Origin: Buttiauxella warmboldiae
GTDB taxonomy: Bacteria > Pseudomonadota > Gammaproteobacteria > Enterobacterales > Enterobacteriaceae
Direction: 5' to 3'
DNA: 53,438 nt
Assembly: GCF_003818135.1 (NCBI RefSeq)
Contig: NZ_RPOH01000046.1
Coordinates: 1-53,438, forward strand
Part shown: positions 19,251-28,755 of the stretch, one piece after another
How positions within the stretch are numbered: the first letter of the stretch is position 1
Layout: every line of letters starts with the position of its first letter
Made by a program: the position numbers and the translations under genes
The notes under the pieces: model-generated
Databases searched by the model: none
The model's input: the letters and a program-made list of their open reading frames with translations, nothing else
What the model was told of the DNA's origin: nothing

Positions 19251-19314
19251 TCACGCCTGCCCGAACGTGGCAGGATAATCGTTCACTGAATACTTTTCGC
19301 GCGAGTTATTTCCT

Positions 19315-19935
19315 ATGTTGATGCTGTTTCTCACGGTGGCGCTGGTGCACCTTGTTGCACTGTTAAGCCCCGGCCCGGATTTTTTCTTTGTCTCTCAGAC
19401 CGCTGTCAGCCGCTCCCGCAAAGAGGCGATGATGGGCGTGTTGGGAATTACCATGGGCGTGATGATTTGGTCAGGCGTGGCGTTACTGGGCTTGCACCTG
19501 ATCCTGGAAAAAATGGCGTGGCTGCACAACATCATCATGGTTGGCGGTGGGTTGTATCTGTGCTGGATGGGCTATCAGATGCTGCGCGGCGCATTGAGAA
19601 AAGAAAAGCCTTCAGAGCAGGCACCGAATGTTGAGCTGGCGCGTAGCGGCCGCAGCTTTATGAAAGGCCTGTTGACGAACCTTGCGAACCCGAAAGCGAT
19701 TATCTATTTCGGCAGCGTGTTCTCGCTGTTTGTGGGCGATAACGTGGGGAGCGCTGAGCGTTGGGGGCTGTTTGTTTTAATCTCTCTGGAAACGCTGGCC
19801 TGGTTTACCGTGGTTGCCAGCCTGTTCGCCCTGCCGCAAATGCGCCGGGGCTACCAGCGCCTTGCGAAGTGGATTGATGGCATTGCCGGCGCATTGTTTG
19901 CCGGATTCGGCATCCACCTGATTATTTCCCGCTAA
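19315..19935 (+). CDS. rhtC: Threonine exporter RhtC
   Basis: 206 residues, LysE/RhtB superfamily, with about six transmembrane helices. LLSPGPDFFFVSQTA near the N-terminus and GLLTNLANPKAIIYFGSVF are the family motifs. RhtC exports L-threonine (and homoserine). It is convergent with its paralogue rhtB, 12 bp away. Confidence 0.94.
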   Translation: MLMLFLTVALVHLVALLSPGPDFFFVSQTAVSRSRKEAMMGVLGITMGVMIWSGVALLGLHLILEKMAWLHNIIMVGGGLYLCWMGYQMLRGALRKEKPSEQAPNVELARSGRSFMKGLLTNLANPKAIIYFGSVFSLFVGDNVGSAERWGLFVLISLETLAWFTVVASLFALPQMRRGYQRLAKWIDGIAGALFAGFGIHLIISR

Positions 19936-19947
19936 CTTCCACAAGCA

Positions 19948-20568
19948 TCACGCCTGGCGCGCTCCGGCAAGGAGTGCGCCAACCAGCATAAACAGTGAGC
20001 CAAATACGCGGTTCAACGCTTTCATCTGACGTGGCCCTTTAATCCAGCCAGCAATGCGGGTTGCAAGCGTCGCATAGCCAATCATCACGATAATATCAAC
20101 GACCACGGTAGTGACGCCGAGCACCAGATACTGCGCCGCCTGTGGCTGATGCGGTGCGATAAACTGTGGAAAAAGCGCGGCCAGAAACACGATGCTTTTC
20201 GGGTTGGTGAGATTGACAAAAATCGCCCGCCTGAACAGGCGGCTGCGTGGCTGGCTGACTGCCAGCGTATTTAAATCAATCGCCCCTGCGGCACGCCATT
20301 GTTGAATGCCGAGCCAGATAAGATAAGCCGCACCGGCCCATTTCAGGATTTCAAATGCCAGCAGCGAACGCGAGAATAAGGCTCCGAGGCCGATGCCAAC
20401 CAGGACAATATGAATCGCCAGCCCGGTTTGTAGCCCGGCAATGGAAGCGGCTGCTCCGCGATAGCCGTGGCTAATCGCGGTCGTCATGGTATTAATCGCC
20501 CCGGAGCCCGGCGAAAGACTCAGAATTATTGTGGTCAGAAGATAGGTTAACCACCACTCAACGCTCAT
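19948..20568 (-). CDS. rhtB: Homoserine/homoserine lactone efflux protein RhtB
   Basis: 206 residues, LysE/RhtB superfamily, with about six transmembrane helices. [18 protein letters not shown] and [20 protein letters not shown] are the family motifs. It exports homoserine and its lactone. It is convergent with rhtC and divergent from pldB, leaving only about 78 bp for both promoters. Confidence 0.93.
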   Translation of the reverse strand: MSVEWWLTYLLTTIILSLSPGSGAINTMTTAISHGYRGAAASIAGLQTGLAIHIVLVGIGLGALFSRSLLAFEILKWAGAAYLIWLGIQQWRAAGAIDLNTLAVSQPRSRLFRRAIFVNLTNPKSIVFLAALFPQFIAPHQPQAAQYLVLGVTTVVVDIIVMIGYATLATRIAGWIKGPRQMKALNRVFGSLFMLVGALLAGARQA

Positions 20569-20646
20569 GTGAAATTCCCTGATCGAACACTTTTATGCCA
20601 CAATACGCTATTGTTGATGAGCGTGCTACGAATCACAAAAAGCGAT

Positions 20647-21639
20647 ATGACTGCGCATAAAAATGGATGGTCAAACAGGGAAAACTCTTTTGCTGCTTTC
20701 ACGACGGGTCCATTGGTGGATTTCTGGCGTCAGCGCGAAGAGTGTCAATTTTCAGGCGTCGACGCAGTGCCGATACGCTATGTACGGTTTCGCGCGCAGG
20801 AGCATGACCGGGTGGTTGTGGTCTGCCCCGGGCGTGTCGAAAGCTACGTCAAATATGCTGAACTGGCTTATGACCTCTTTCACTGTGGCTTCGACGTGTT
20901 AATTATCGACCATCGCGGGCAGGGGCGCTCCGGCCGGTTGCTTTCAGACTCCCACCGTGGCCATGTTGCGAGGTTTAGCGACTATGTCGAGGATTTTGAC
21001 CGCTTTTACCAACATGAAGTCGCAAATGGACCGTGGAAAAAACGCTATGCGTTAGCGCATTCTATGGGCGGCGCTATCATTACGCTGTGGCTGGAAAAAA
21101 ATTCATCCTCCTTTGATGCGGTTGCGCTTTGTGCGCCGATGTTTGGTATTGCCCTGCGCTGGCCTGACTGGATGGTGCGCCATATTCTGGACTGGGCTGA
21201 AAGTCATCAACGTTTGCGTGAAGGATATGCAATCGGAACAGGCCGCTGGCGCGCATTGCCATTTGGCGTTAATGTCCTGACTCATAGCCGTGAACGTTAC
21301 CGCCGTAACCTGCGTTTTTATGCTGATGAGCCAGCATTGCAGATGGGGGGGCCAACCAATCACTGGGTAAGAGAAGGGATACTCGCAGGAGAACAGGTTT
21401 TAGCAGGAGCCACTGCTATCACAACGCCGATTTTTATCCTGCAGGCAGAAGACGAACGGGTGGTTGATAACCGCGCGCATCATCAATTCTGCGATATTCG
21501 AGCCGCGGCGGGCCACCCTTGTGAGGGGGAAAAACCTCACGTCATCAAAGGTGCGTATCATGAGATCCTGTTTGAAAAGGACGATATGCGGGCCGAAGCG
21601 CTGGATGCCATTATTACGTTTTTTGCCAGGCATCAATAA
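20647..21639 (+). CDS. pldB: Lysophospholipase L2
   Basis: 330 residues from ATG 20647 (MTAHKNGWSNREN), chosen because it aligns with the E. coli start; upstream frames overlap the rhtB promoter. Alpha/beta hydrolase with the nucleophile elbow AHSMGGA and oxyanion region IDHRGQGRSGR; the catalytic His is in GAYHEILFE. It cleaves 2-acyl lysophospholipids at the cytoplasmic membrane. It is about 10 residues shorter at the C-terminus than E. coli PldB. In Salmonella the pldB-yigL mRNA is processed inside pldB and stabilised by the small RNA SgrS. Confidence 0.93.
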   Translation: MTAHKNGWSNRENSFAAFTTGPLVDFWRQREECQFSGVDAVPIRYVRFRAQEHDRVVVVCPGRVESYVKYAELAYDLFHCGFDVLIIDHRGQGRSGRLLSDSHRGHVARFSDYVEDFDRFYQHEVANGPWKKRYALAHSMGGAIITLWLEKNSSSFDAVALCAPMFGIALRWPDWMVRHILDWAESHQRLREGYAIGTGRWRALPFGVNVLTHSRERYRRNLRFYADEPALQMGGPTNHWVREGILAGEQVLAGATAITTPIFILQAEDERVVDNRAHHQFCDIRAAAGHPCEGEKPHVIKGAYHEILFEKDDMRAEALDAIITFFARHQ

Positions 21640-21669
21640 CCCGTTTTTACACCAGAGGTTTCCAATCCT

Positions 21670-22476
21670 ATGTACCATGTTGTTGCGTCTGACTTAGATG
21701 GCACCTTGCTGTCCCCCGATCACCTTCTTTCTCCCTATGCTAAAGAAACGCTAAAACTGCTTACCGCCGAGGGGGTTAATTTCGTCTTTGCCACCGGCCG
21801 TCACCATATCGATGTGGGTCAAATCCGCGATAACCTCGAAATCAAAGCCTATATGATCACCTCTAACGGCGCGCGCGTGCATGATACCGACGGCAATCTG
21901 GTGTTCAGCCACGATCTTGACCACGACATTGCCCAGGATTTGTTTGGCATGATGCATGCCAATCAAGATATCGTGACCAACGTCTATCGCGGCGACCAGT
22001 GGTTTATGAACCGCCATCGTCCTGAAGAGATGAAGTATTTTAAAGAAGCGGTATTTAACTACAGCCTGTTTGAGCCAGGCCTGCTGGAAGCCGATGGCGT
22101 CAGCAAAGTGTTCTTTACCTGCGACTCCCACGAAAAATTGCTGCCGCTGGAGCAGGCGTTACTCGCCCGCTGGGGCGACCGCGTCAACGTGAGCTTCTCA
22201 ACGCTGACCTGCCTGGAAGTGATGGCGGGCGGGGTGTCAAAGGGCCACGCCCTGGAAGCGGTATCCAAAGCGATGGGCTATGGTCTGAAAGACTGCATCT
22301 CCTTTGGTGACGGGATGAACGACGCTGAAATGCTGAGTATGGCGGGTAAAGGCTGCATTATGGGGAACGCCCACCAGCGCCTGAAAGATTTGCTGCCTGA
22401 GCTGGAGGTGATTGGCACTAACGCTGACGACGCCGTTCCGCACTATCTGCGGAAAATGTTCCTCGGGAAAGATTAG
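21670..22476 (+). CDS. yigL: YigL, HAD-IIB sugar-phosphate/pyridoxal-phosphate phosphatase
   Basis: 268 residues, Cof-type HAD. Motif I is DLDGTLL (Asp8, Asp10), and motif IV is FGDGMNDAEML. YigL removes phosphate from accumulated sugar phosphates so the sugar can leave the cell, and it also acts on pyridoxal phosphate. It lies 30 bp after pldB in the dicistron that SgrS protects during glucose-phosphate stress in Salmonella. Confidence 0.94.
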   Translation: MYHVVASDLDGTLLSPDHLLSPYAKETLKLLTAEGVNFVFATGRHHIDVGQIRDNLEIKAYMITSNGARVHDTDGNLVFSHDLDHDIAQDLFGMMHANQDIVTNVYRGDQWFMNRHRPEEMKYFKEAVFNYSLFEPGLLEADGVSKVFFTCDSHEKLLPLEQALLARWGDRVNVSFSTLTCLEVMAGGVSKGHALEAVSKAMGYGLKDCISFGDGMNDAEMLSMAGKGCIMGNAHQRLKDLLPELEVIGTNADDAVPHYLRKMFLGKD

Positions 22477-22487
22477 TTTGCGCCTAT

Positions 22488-22512
22488 CGAGTGGTGGTTT
22501 AGCCACCACTCG
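22488..22512 (+). terminator. Hairpin after yigL
   Basis: CGAGTGGTGG and CCACCACTCG form a perfect 10-bp stem with a 5-base loop just after yigL. No T run follows, so it may protect the transcript end or terminate weakly. Confidence 0.5.
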
Positions 22513-22588
22513 TCAACCAAATAAACCCACTCCGGCAAACCATCTTCGCTACAATAAGGCATAAATTGCCTGCTGTAGAGACTTCATC

Positions 22589-23488
22589 GTGCCGTTACTG
22601 ATCATCACCACTATTCTGTGGGCCTTTTCATTTAGCCTGATTGGCGAATACCTTGCCGGGCATGTCGACAGCTATTTTTCCGTGCTGATGCGCGTCGGGC
22701 TTGCGGCTCTGGTATTCTTGCCGTTCCTGCGTTTCAAGGGCTACAGCAGCAAAACCCTGCTGTTGTATATGCTGGTGGGCGCGTTACAACTCGGCGTGAT
22801 GTACCTGTTTAGCTTCCAGGCTTATCTCTACCTCACCGTCTCCGAATTCCTGCTGTTCACCGTAATGACGCCGCTGTATGTCACTTTGATTTATGACTTG
22901 TTGAGTGGCAATAAGCTGCGTTGGGGCTATGCGCTGAGCGCCGGGCTGGCGGTGATTGGCGCGGCGATTATTCGCTACGACAAAGTCAGCGATCATTTCT
23001 GGATCGGTCTGCTACTGGTGCAGGCGGCAAATATCTGTTTTGCCATTGGTATGGTGGGGTACAAACGCCTGATGGAAACCCGCCCGATGCCGCAGAAATG
23101 TGCCTTTTCCTGGTTCTATCTCGGCGCGGCAGTGGTTGCGGTGAGCGCCTGGTTTATGCTGGGTAATCCGCAGAAACTGCCCACCACCCACCTGCAATGG
23201 GGCATTCTGGTATGGCTTGGCGTGGTGGCTTCCGGGCTGGGCTACTTTATGTGGAACTACGGCGCCACCCAGGTGGATGCGGGCACGCTCGGCATTATGA
23301 ACAATGTGCATGTTCCGGCGGGGCTGCTGGTTAACCTTGCCATCTGGCAAGAGCAGCCCCACTGGCCGAGTTTCATCATTGGTGGGACGGTGATAATGGC
23401 CTCGTTATGGGTGCATCGCCATTGGGTCGCTCCGCGTTCCGCACAAACGGCAGATGCTCGCAGGCGTGTGAACGCGTCGAGCGAATAA
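22589..23488 (+). CDS. bioP: Biotin transporter BioP (YigM)
   Basis: 299 residues, about ten transmembrane helices in two EamA-like halves. YigM is the single-component high-affinity biotin importer of E. coli-type bacteria and is repressed by BirA in E. coli. The conserved N-terminus ([20 protein letters not shown]) and the [19 protein letters not shown] segment in the second half support the call. Its last 113 bp overlap the 3' end of metR on the other strand. Confidence 0.93.
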   Translation: MPLLIITTILWAFSFSLIGEYLAGHVDSYFSVLMRVGLAALVFLPFLRFKGYSSKTLLLYMLVGALQLGVMYLFSFQAYLYLTVSEFLLFTVMTPLYVTLIYDLLSGNKLRWGYALSAGLAVIGAAIIRYDKVSDHFWIGLLLVQAANICFAIGMVGYKRLMETRPMPQKCAFSWFYLGAAVVAVSAWFMLGNPQKLPTTHLQWGILVWLGVVASGLGYFMWNYGATQVDAGTLGIMNNVHVPAGLLVNLAIWQEQPHWPSFIIGGTVIMASLWVHRHWVAPRSAQTADARRRVNASSE

Positions 23489-24329
23489 ACGCTTCGGTCA
23501 CCGGCTGACGCTGCTCGCCATCGCGCACGGCGGCGTACAGCCGGCTCCACAATCCTTCACCCAGCGTTTTAGTCACCACCAGGCCCTGGCGCTCAACGTT
23601 TTCCACCACCCAGTGTGGGAGTGCGGCAATTCCCATGCGCGCCGACACCATCTGAATCAGCAACAGCGTGTTATCCACGCTTTTCAACAACGGGCTAACG
23701 CCCGCCGGCTGCAGGAAATGGCGCCAGATATCCAGGCGGCTTCGCTGCACCGGGTAAATCAATAGCGTCTCGTGGCTCAAATCTTCCGGTTCAATTCGCG
23801 TTTTATTGGCTAACGGGTGATCCGTTGCCAGCACCAGGCGCACTTCATAATCAAACATCGGGGAATAGTGCAGACCGCTGCGTGGCAGAATGTCCGATGT
23901 CAGAACGATATCCAGCTCGCTTTGCTGGAGCGCGGGCTGCGGGTCAAACGTTACCCCAGATTTGAAATCCAGATCCACCTGCGGCCAGGTTTTGTGGAAA
24001 TTCTCCAGCGCCGGGGCCAGCCACTGAATACAGCTATGGCATTCAATCGCGATACGAAGCGTGGTCTGATGCGGTTCATTGCACGCCTGAAGCGCGCGGC
24101 TGATTTGCGGCAAAACTTGTTCCGCCAGCTGCAGCAGCACTTCGCCCTGAGGCGTGAAGCGCAGCGGCTGACTTTTACGGACAAACAGGCGGAACCCAAG
24201 CCGCTGCTCCAGATCGCTGAACTGATGGGAGAGAGCCGACTGGGTTTGATGCAATGCGGCGGCGGCGGCGGCTAAAGAGCCGCAATTTCGTAACGCCTGT
24301 AGCGTCCGCAGATGTTTGATCTCGATCAT
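23376..24329 (-). CDS. metR: MetR, LysR-type regulator of methionine synthesis
   Basis: 317 residues, as in E. coli. The N-terminal winged helix-turn-helix ([24 protein letters not shown]) is followed by the effector domain. MetR, with homocysteine, activates metE and controls other met genes and its own gene. It is divergent from metE, and a perfect MetR box overlaps its start codon. The coding end overlaps bioP antiparallel. Confidence 0.96.
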   Translation of the reverse strand: MIEIKHLRTLQALRNCGSLAAAAAALHQTQSALSHQFSDLEQRLGFRLFVRKSQPLRFTPQGEVLLQLAEQVLPQISRALQACNEPHQTTLRIAIECHSCIQWLAPALENFHKTWPQVDLDFKSGVTFDPQPALQQSELDIVLTSDILPRSGLHYSPMFDYEVRLVLATDHPLANKTRIEPEDLSHETLLIYPVQRSRLDIWRHFLQPAGVSPLLKSVDNTLLLIQMVSARMGIAALPHWVVENVERQGLVVTKTLGEGLWSRLYAAVRDGEQRQPVTEAFIRSTRSHACEHLPFVRNAERPNGDAPITRPLSPSHQ

Positions 24330-24341
24330 GAAAGTCCTTCA
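24329..24341. promoter_or_regulatory. MetR box at the metR start
   Basis: TGAAAGTCCTTCA is a perfect TGAA-N5-TTCA MetR site touching the metR start codon, suited to autoregulation and metE activation. A half site (TGAA at 24350-24353) lies 21 bp away. Confidence 0.75.
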
Positions 24342-24400
24342 CTTCAGCATGAACAAATTGCGCTTGAGGAATATACAGTACCTGCACATTATGGCGGTGT

Positions 24401-24416
24401 AAACATCCAGACGTCT
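24401..24416. promoter_or_regulatory. MetJ met boxes in the metR-metE region
   Basis: AGACGTCT (24409-24416) is a perfect met box, with a weaker adjoining box AAACATCC (24401-24408). MetJ-SAM bound here would repress metR/metE. Confidence 0.7.
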
Positions 24417-24446
24417 AAAGTTTGTCGTCTTTCGAGCCGCAAGGGT

Positions 24447-24517
24447 GTTGGCTGCACTCACGAATCCGAATCACTTACTGACGTAAGCTCATCGGGATTC
24501 GCTCCCTGGCCGCCAAC
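24447..24517 (+). repeat. Large palindromic element in the metE leader
   Basis: Nested inverted repeats on one axis: GTTGGC/GCCAAC (outer), CGAATCC (24461-24467)/GGATTCG (24495-24501), and CTTAC (24474-24478)/GTAAG (24483-24487) around TGAC. Together they form a 71-nt stem that starts 31 bp beyond the met boxes and ends 47 bp before metE. No T run follows, so it is not a simple terminator. It fits no standard operator known to me. It could be a dispersed intergenic palindrome or an RNA element. Confidence 0.6.
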
Positions 24518-24563
24518 TTGCAACTCGAAATCCATAGAATTTGAATTATAAAGAGGCAGAAAA

Positions 24564-26825
24564 ATGACTATTAAAAATCATACCCTCGGTTTCCCTCGTG
24601 TTGGCCTGCGTCGCGAACTGAAAAAAGCACAAGAAAGTTACTGGGCGGGCAATTCCACTCAGGAAGAATTACTGGCGGTGGGTCGCGAACTGCGTGCACG
24701 CCACTGGGAGCAACAAAAACAGGCTGGCGTTGAATTACTGCCAGTGGGCGATTTCGCCTGGTACGATCACGTTCTGACCACCAGCTTGCTGCTTGGCAAT
24801 GTGCCGGCTCGTCATCAGAACGCGGACGGCAGCGTCGATATTGATACCCTGTTCCGCCTGGGCCGTGGGCGAGCGCCAGGTGGTTCGCCCGCTGCTGCCG
24901 CTGAAATGACCAAATGGTTTAACACCAACTACCACTATATGGTGCCGGAATTCACTCAAGGCCAGCAGTTCAAACTGACCTGGACCCAGCTGCTGGATGA
25001 AGTGGACGAGGCGCTGTCGCTCGGCCACAACGTGAAGCCCGTGCTGCTTGGCCCGGTGACTTATCTGTGGCTGGGTAAAGTGAAAGGTGAGCAGTTCGAC
25101 CGTCTGAGCTTGCTAAAAGACATTCTGCCAGTTTACCAACAGGTTCTGGCAGAGCTGGCAAAACGCGGTATCGAATGGGTGCAAATCGACGAACCTGCAC
25201 TGGTGCTGGAGCTACCGCAAGAATGGCTGGATGCGTTTAAACCGGCTTACGACGCGCTGGCAGGCAACGTTAAGCTGCTGCTGACCACCTATTTTGAAGG
25301 CGTGACGCCAAATCTGAATACCATCACGGCGCTACCGGTGCAGGGGCTGCACGTCGACTTAGTGCATGGCAAAGATGATATCAACGTGCTGCATCAGCAA
25401 CTGCCAGAAAACTGGTTGCTGTCGGCGGGGGTGATTAATGGCCGTAACGTCTGGCGTGCCGATCTGACTGAAAAATATGCGCAGCTCAAAGAGCTGGTGG
25501 GCAAACGCGAGCTGTGGGTCGCCTCTTCCTGCTCCCTGCTGCACAGCCCAATCGACCTGAGTGTGGAAACGCGTCTCGATGCGGAAGTGAAGAGCTGGTT
25601 TGCCTTCGCCCTGCAAAAATGTGCTGAGCTGTCGCTGCTGACTGAAGCTTTGAATAGCGGTAATACAGAGAAACTGGTGGAATGGAGTGCGCCGATTCAG
25701 GCGCGCCGTCACTCACAGCGCGTGCATAACGCTGCCGTCGAACAGCGCCTGGCGACCATTAGCGCGCAGGACAGCCAGCGCCGGAGTGATTATGCCACTC
25801 GTGCCGTGGCACAGCGCCAGCGTTTTAGCCTGCCAGCGTGGCCGACGACCACCATCGGTTCGTTCCCACAAACCACAGAAATCCGTGGCCTGCGCCTGGA
25901 CTTCAAAAAAGGTAACCTGGATGCTAACAGCTACCGCACCGGTATCGCAGAACACATCAAACAGGCGATTGCCGAGCAGGAGCGTTTAGGTCTGGATGTC
26001 CTGGTGCACGGTGAGGCCGAGCGTAACGACATGGTGGAGTATTTCGGCGAACACCTTGATGGTTTTGTGTTTACGCAGAACGGTTGGGTGCAGAGCTACG
26101 GCTCGCGCTGCGTGAAACCACCGGTGGTCATCGGCGACATCAGCCGTCCGAAAGCCATTACCGTAGAATGGGCGAAGTACGCGCAATCGCTGACCGTTAA
26201 ACCAGTAAAAGGCATGCTGACTGGCCCGGTAACGATCCTTTGCTGGTCATTCCCACGTGAAGATGTGAGCCGTGAAACCATCGCTAAGCAGATTGCGCTG
26301 GCGCTGCGTGATGAAGTGGCCGATCTCGAGGCCGCAGGTATCGGCATCATTCAGATCGACGAGCCGGCACTGCGCGAAGGTTTACCGCTGCGCCAGTCCG
26401 ACTGGCAGGCGTACCTGGAGTGGGGTGTGGAAGCCTTCCGCCTGAACGCTGCCGTGGTGCGCGACGAGACGCAAATTCACACTCATATGTGTTACTGCGA
26501 ATTCAATGACATCATGGATTCCATTGCCGCACTGGATGCCGATGTGATCACTATCGAAACCTCGCGCTCTGATATGGATCTGCTGGAATCGTTTAAGGAG
26601 TTTGAGTATCCAAACGAAATCGGACCGGGCGTGTATGACATTCACTCGCCGAACGTACCGAGCGTGGAATGGATTGAAACGCTGTTGAAGAAAGCCGCAG
26701 AGTCTGTTCCGGTCGAGCGCCTGTGGGTGAACCCGGACTGCGGCCTGAAAACCCGCGGCTGGCCTGAAACCCGTCTGGCTCTGGCAAACATGGTAAAGGC
26801 CGCTCAGAACCTGCGTAACGCTTAA
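24564..26825 (+). CDS. metE: Cobalamin-independent methionine synthase
   Basis: MetE transfers the methyl group of 5-methyltetrahydropteroyl-triglutamate to homocysteine. 753 residues, as in E. coli, in two homologous barrels. The C-terminal zinc site is visible as HTHMCYCEF (His, Cys), ETSRSD (Glu) and [10 protein letters not shown] (Cys). A good ribosome-binding site (AGAGGCAG) precedes ATG 24564. Control is by MetR activation and MetJ repression. A long palindrome in its leader is unusual. Confidence 0.98.
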   Translation: MTIKNHTLGFPRVGLRRELKKAQESYWAGNSTQEELLAVGRELRARHWEQQKQAGVELLPVGDFAWYDHVLTTSLLLGNVPARHQNADGSVDIDTLFRLGRGRAPGGSPAAAAEMTKWFNTNYHYMVPEFTQGQQFKLTWTQLLDEVDEALSLGHNVKPVLLGPVTYLWLGKVKGEQFDRLSLLKDILPVYQQVLAELAKRGIEWVQIDEPALVLELPQEWLDAFKPAYDALAGNVKLLLTTYFEGVTPNLNTITALPVQGLHVDLVHGKDDINVLHQQLPENWLLSAGVINGRNVWRADLTEKYAQLKELVGKRELWVASSCSLLHSPIDLSVETRLDAEVKSWFAFALQKCAELSLLTEALNSGNTEKLVEWSAPIQARRHSQRVHNAAVEQRLATISAQDSQRRSDYATRAVAQRQRFSLPAWPTTTIGSFPQTTEIRGLRLDFKKGNLDANSYRTGIAEHIKQAIAEQERLGLDVLVHGEAERNDMVEYFGEHLDGFVFTQNGWVQSYGSRCVKPPVVIGDISRPKAITVEWAKYAQSLTVKPVKGMLTGPVTILCWSFPREDVSRETIAKQIALALRDEVADLEAAGIGIIQIDEPALREGLPLRQSDWQAYLEWGVEAFRLNAAVVRDETQIHTHMCYCEFNDIMDSIAALDADVITIETSRSDMDLLESFKEFEYPNEIGPGVYDIHSPNVPSVEWIETLLKKAAESVPVERLWVNPDCGLKTRGWPETRLALANMVKAAQNLRNA

Positions 26826-26835
26826 TAAGTTGAAG

Positions 26836-26854
26836 GTGGGGGTATCTCCCCCAC
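26836..26854. terminator. Hairpin between metE and ysgA
   Basis: GTGGGGG/CCCCCAC with a 5-base loop between the convergent genes. No clear T run follows on either strand. Confidence 0.5.
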
Positions 26855-26866
26855 TGATTCACGGCA

Positions 26867-27694
26867 TTATCTCTTTGCACCATAACGCTCAAACCAGCGC
26901 AGCATTCGCAGCCAGCCATCTTTCGCAGACTCTTCATGGTAACTCGGCCGATAGTCGGCATTAAAAGCATGACCCGCATCCGGGTAGACGATGATTTCCG
27001 CATTGGCATTGGCCGCGCGTAAAGCCTGGCGCATGGTTTCCACCGTATCTTGTGGAATGCCGCTATCTTGCCCGCCGTACAGCCCCAGCACTGGCGCGTT
27101 CAGGTTGATGGCGGTATCAACGGGATGATGGGGTGAATTAAGCGATTTCTCCCCCACCAGTTTTCCATACCAGGCCACAGCCGCTTTTAGCTGAGGATTA
27201 TGTGCGGCGTACAGCCACGCAATCCGTCCTCCCCAGCAAAAACCTGTGACCATCAGGCGATGCGCATCGCCACCGTTTCTGGCTGCCCAGTTGGCGACAT
27301 GGTCCAGATCTGCAAGCACCTGCGCGTCGGGAACCTTAGCGACCAGCCCGCTGAATAACGTCTGAATATCAGAAAAATCATTCGGGTCACCCTGCCGGAA
27401 ATAGAGCTCTGGCGCGATTGCCAGATACCCTTCCAGGGCCAGCCGACGGCAAACATCGCGAATGTGCTCATGCACGCCAAAAATTTCCTGCACTACGATG
27501 ACAACGGGCAAGGCTCCTTCAGCCTCTTGTGGCCTGGCGTGATAAGCGGGCATATTTTCGCCCTGCGTGGGGATCGACGTTTCCCCTGCCAGAATGCCGT
27601 CGTCCGGGGTATGCAATACGGTTGAAGCAAGAGGGGCGGCCGCAGGTGCAAAATGCCCGTCCGGTCCTTTATTTGTCGCTTGTGGTTCTTTCAT
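26867..27694 (-). CDS. ysgA: YsgA, dienelactone hydrolase family protein
   Basis: 275 residues from ATG 27694. GGAG lies about 7 bases before this ATG but only 1 before the alternative ATG two codons upstream (27700). Alpha/beta hydrolase of the dienelactone hydrolase family with the Cys nucleophile in GFCWGGR, the Asp in GQDSGIP and the His in DAGHAFN. The substrate is unknown. There is no ring-cleavage pathway nearby, so the dienelactone name reflects fold only. Confidence 0.88.
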   Translation of the reverse strand: MKEPQATNKGPDGHFAPAAAPLASTVLHTPDDGILAGETSIPTQGENMPAYHARPQEAEGALPVVIVVQEIFGVHEHIRDVCRRLALEGYLAIAPELYFRQGDPNDFSDIQTLFSGLVAKVPDAQVLADLDHVANWAARNGGDAHRLMVTGFCWGGRIAWLYAAHNPQLKAAVAWYGKLVGEKSLNSPHHPVDTAINLNAPVLGLYGGQDSGIPQDTVETMRQALRAANANAEIIVYPDAGHAFNADYRPSYHEESAKDGWLRMLRWFERYGAKR

Positions 27695-27818
27695 TGGCAT
27701 TCTCCTTCCAGAATTAGCGCAGTGCGATAACTATAGCTTTTCCCCGTCATTCTTCGAGCGGCAGGGCTTGCGCTCACGCTCGTTTCTCTACCTGAATCAG
27801 CAACGCCTGATTTTTAAG

Positions 27819-27834
27819 TGTGATGCTCATCACT
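27819..27834. promoter_or_regulatory. Upstream CRP site of udp
   Basis: TGTGATGCTCATCACT matches TGTGA-N6-TCACA with one mismatch. It lies 52 bp upstream of the second CRP site, the spacing of the E. coli udp promoter where CytR binds between two CRP dimers. Confidence 0.8.
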
Positions 27835-27870
27835 ATATAAATTGAAAATAATGTAACTTGTTTCATTCAA

Positions 27871-27886
27871 AGTGAAATTCATCACG
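27871..27886. promoter_or_regulatory. Proximal CRP site of udp
   Basis: AGTGAAATTCATCACG, a two-mismatch CRP site centred near -41.5 relative to the start predicted from the -10 element TACAGT (27908-27913). This is a class II activation geometry. Confidence 0.75.
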
Positions 27887-27907
27887 AAATTCTGCGTGGG
27901 GGTTCTG

Positions 27908-27913
27908 TACAGT
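27908..27913 (+). promoter_or_regulatory. udp promoter -10 element
   Basis: TACAGT, 22 bp past the proximal CRP site, with no good -35, as expected for a CRP-dependent promoter. Confidence 0.6.
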
Positions 27914-27958
27914 ACCGCTATGCAATGCAAGCCAACCTATTAAACAGAGGAGTCTGTT

Positions 27959-28720
27959 ATGTCCAAGTCTGATGTTTTTCACCTCGGCCTTACTAAAAGC
28001 GACCTGCAGGGGGCAACACTTGCCATCGTCCCGGGCGACCCTGAGCGAGTTGAAAAGATCGCTGTACTGATGGACAAGCCGGTTAAATTGGCTGCCCACC
28101 GTGAATTTACGACCTGGCGTGCTGAGTTAGACGGCAAGCCGGTTATCGTCTGCTCTACCGGTATCGGTGGCCCTTCTACCTCTATTACGGTGGAAGAGCT
28201 GGCGCAGCTGGGTATTCGTACCTTCCTGCGTATCGGGACTACCGGCGCCATTCAGCCGCATATCAACGTGGGTGATGTGCTGGTGACCACCGCTTCAGTG
28301 CGTCTTGATGGTGCCAGCCTGCATTTCGCACCAATGGAATTCCCTGCGGTCGCTGATTTTGCCTGTACTACCGCTCTGGTTGAAGCCGCGAAATCTATCG
28401 GCGCAACCACGCACATTGGCGTGACCGCATCTTCCGACACCTTCTATCCAGGCCAGGAGCGTTACGACACCTTCTCAGGCCGCGTGGTAAACCGCTATAA
28501 AGGATCTATGGAAGAGTGGCAGCAGATGGGCGTGATGAACTATGAGATGGAATCCGCCACTCTTCTGACCATGTGCGCAAGCCAGGGTCTGCGTGCCGGT
28601 ATGGTTGCAGGCGTGATTGTGAACCGTACCCAGCAAGAAATTCCGAACGCGGAAACCATGAAAAAAACCGAAAGCCACGCGGTGAAAATCGTGGTGGAAG
28701 CCGCTCGTCGCCTGATCTAG
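27959..28720 (+). CDS. udp: Uridine phosphorylase
   Basis: 253 residues, identical in length to E. coli Udp. It splits uridine into uracil and ribose-1-phosphate in pyrimidine salvage. NP-1 family signatures are the phosphate-binding [11 protein letters not shown] and ISTGIGG-type segment ([12 protein letters not shown]), RIGTTGAIQ, and the nucleoside-binding [12 protein letters not shown] strong AGAGGAG site precedes the ATG. Control is by CRP and probably CytR. Confidence 0.98.
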   Translation: MSKSDVFHLGLTKSDLQGATLAIVPGDPERVEKIAVLMDKPVKLAAHREFTTWRAELDGKPVIVCSTGIGGPSTSITVEELAQLGIRTFLRIGTTGAIQPHINVGDVLVTTASVRLDGASLHFAPMEFPAVADFACTTALVEAAKSIGATTHIGVTASSDTFYPGQERYDTFSGRVVNRYKGSMEEWQQMGVMNYEMESATLLTMCASQGLRAGMVAGVIVNRTQQEIPNAETMKKTESHAVKIVVEAARRLI

Positions 28721-28729
28721 TTTTAGTAC

Positions 28730-28751
28730 AACGCCCTCAATGGAGGGCGTT
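28730..28751. terminator. udp terminator
   Basis: AACGCCCTC/GAGGGCGTT, a perfect 9-bp stem with loop AATG, followed by ATATTTA. It sits between udp and the convergent end of tctA. Confidence 0.8.
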
Positions 28752-28755
28752 ATAT

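Noticed and set aside
24350-24362. Second MetR box TGAA-N5-TGCG
   Set aside because: Only the left half fits TGAA-N5-TTCA; kept as a half site in the MetR entry.
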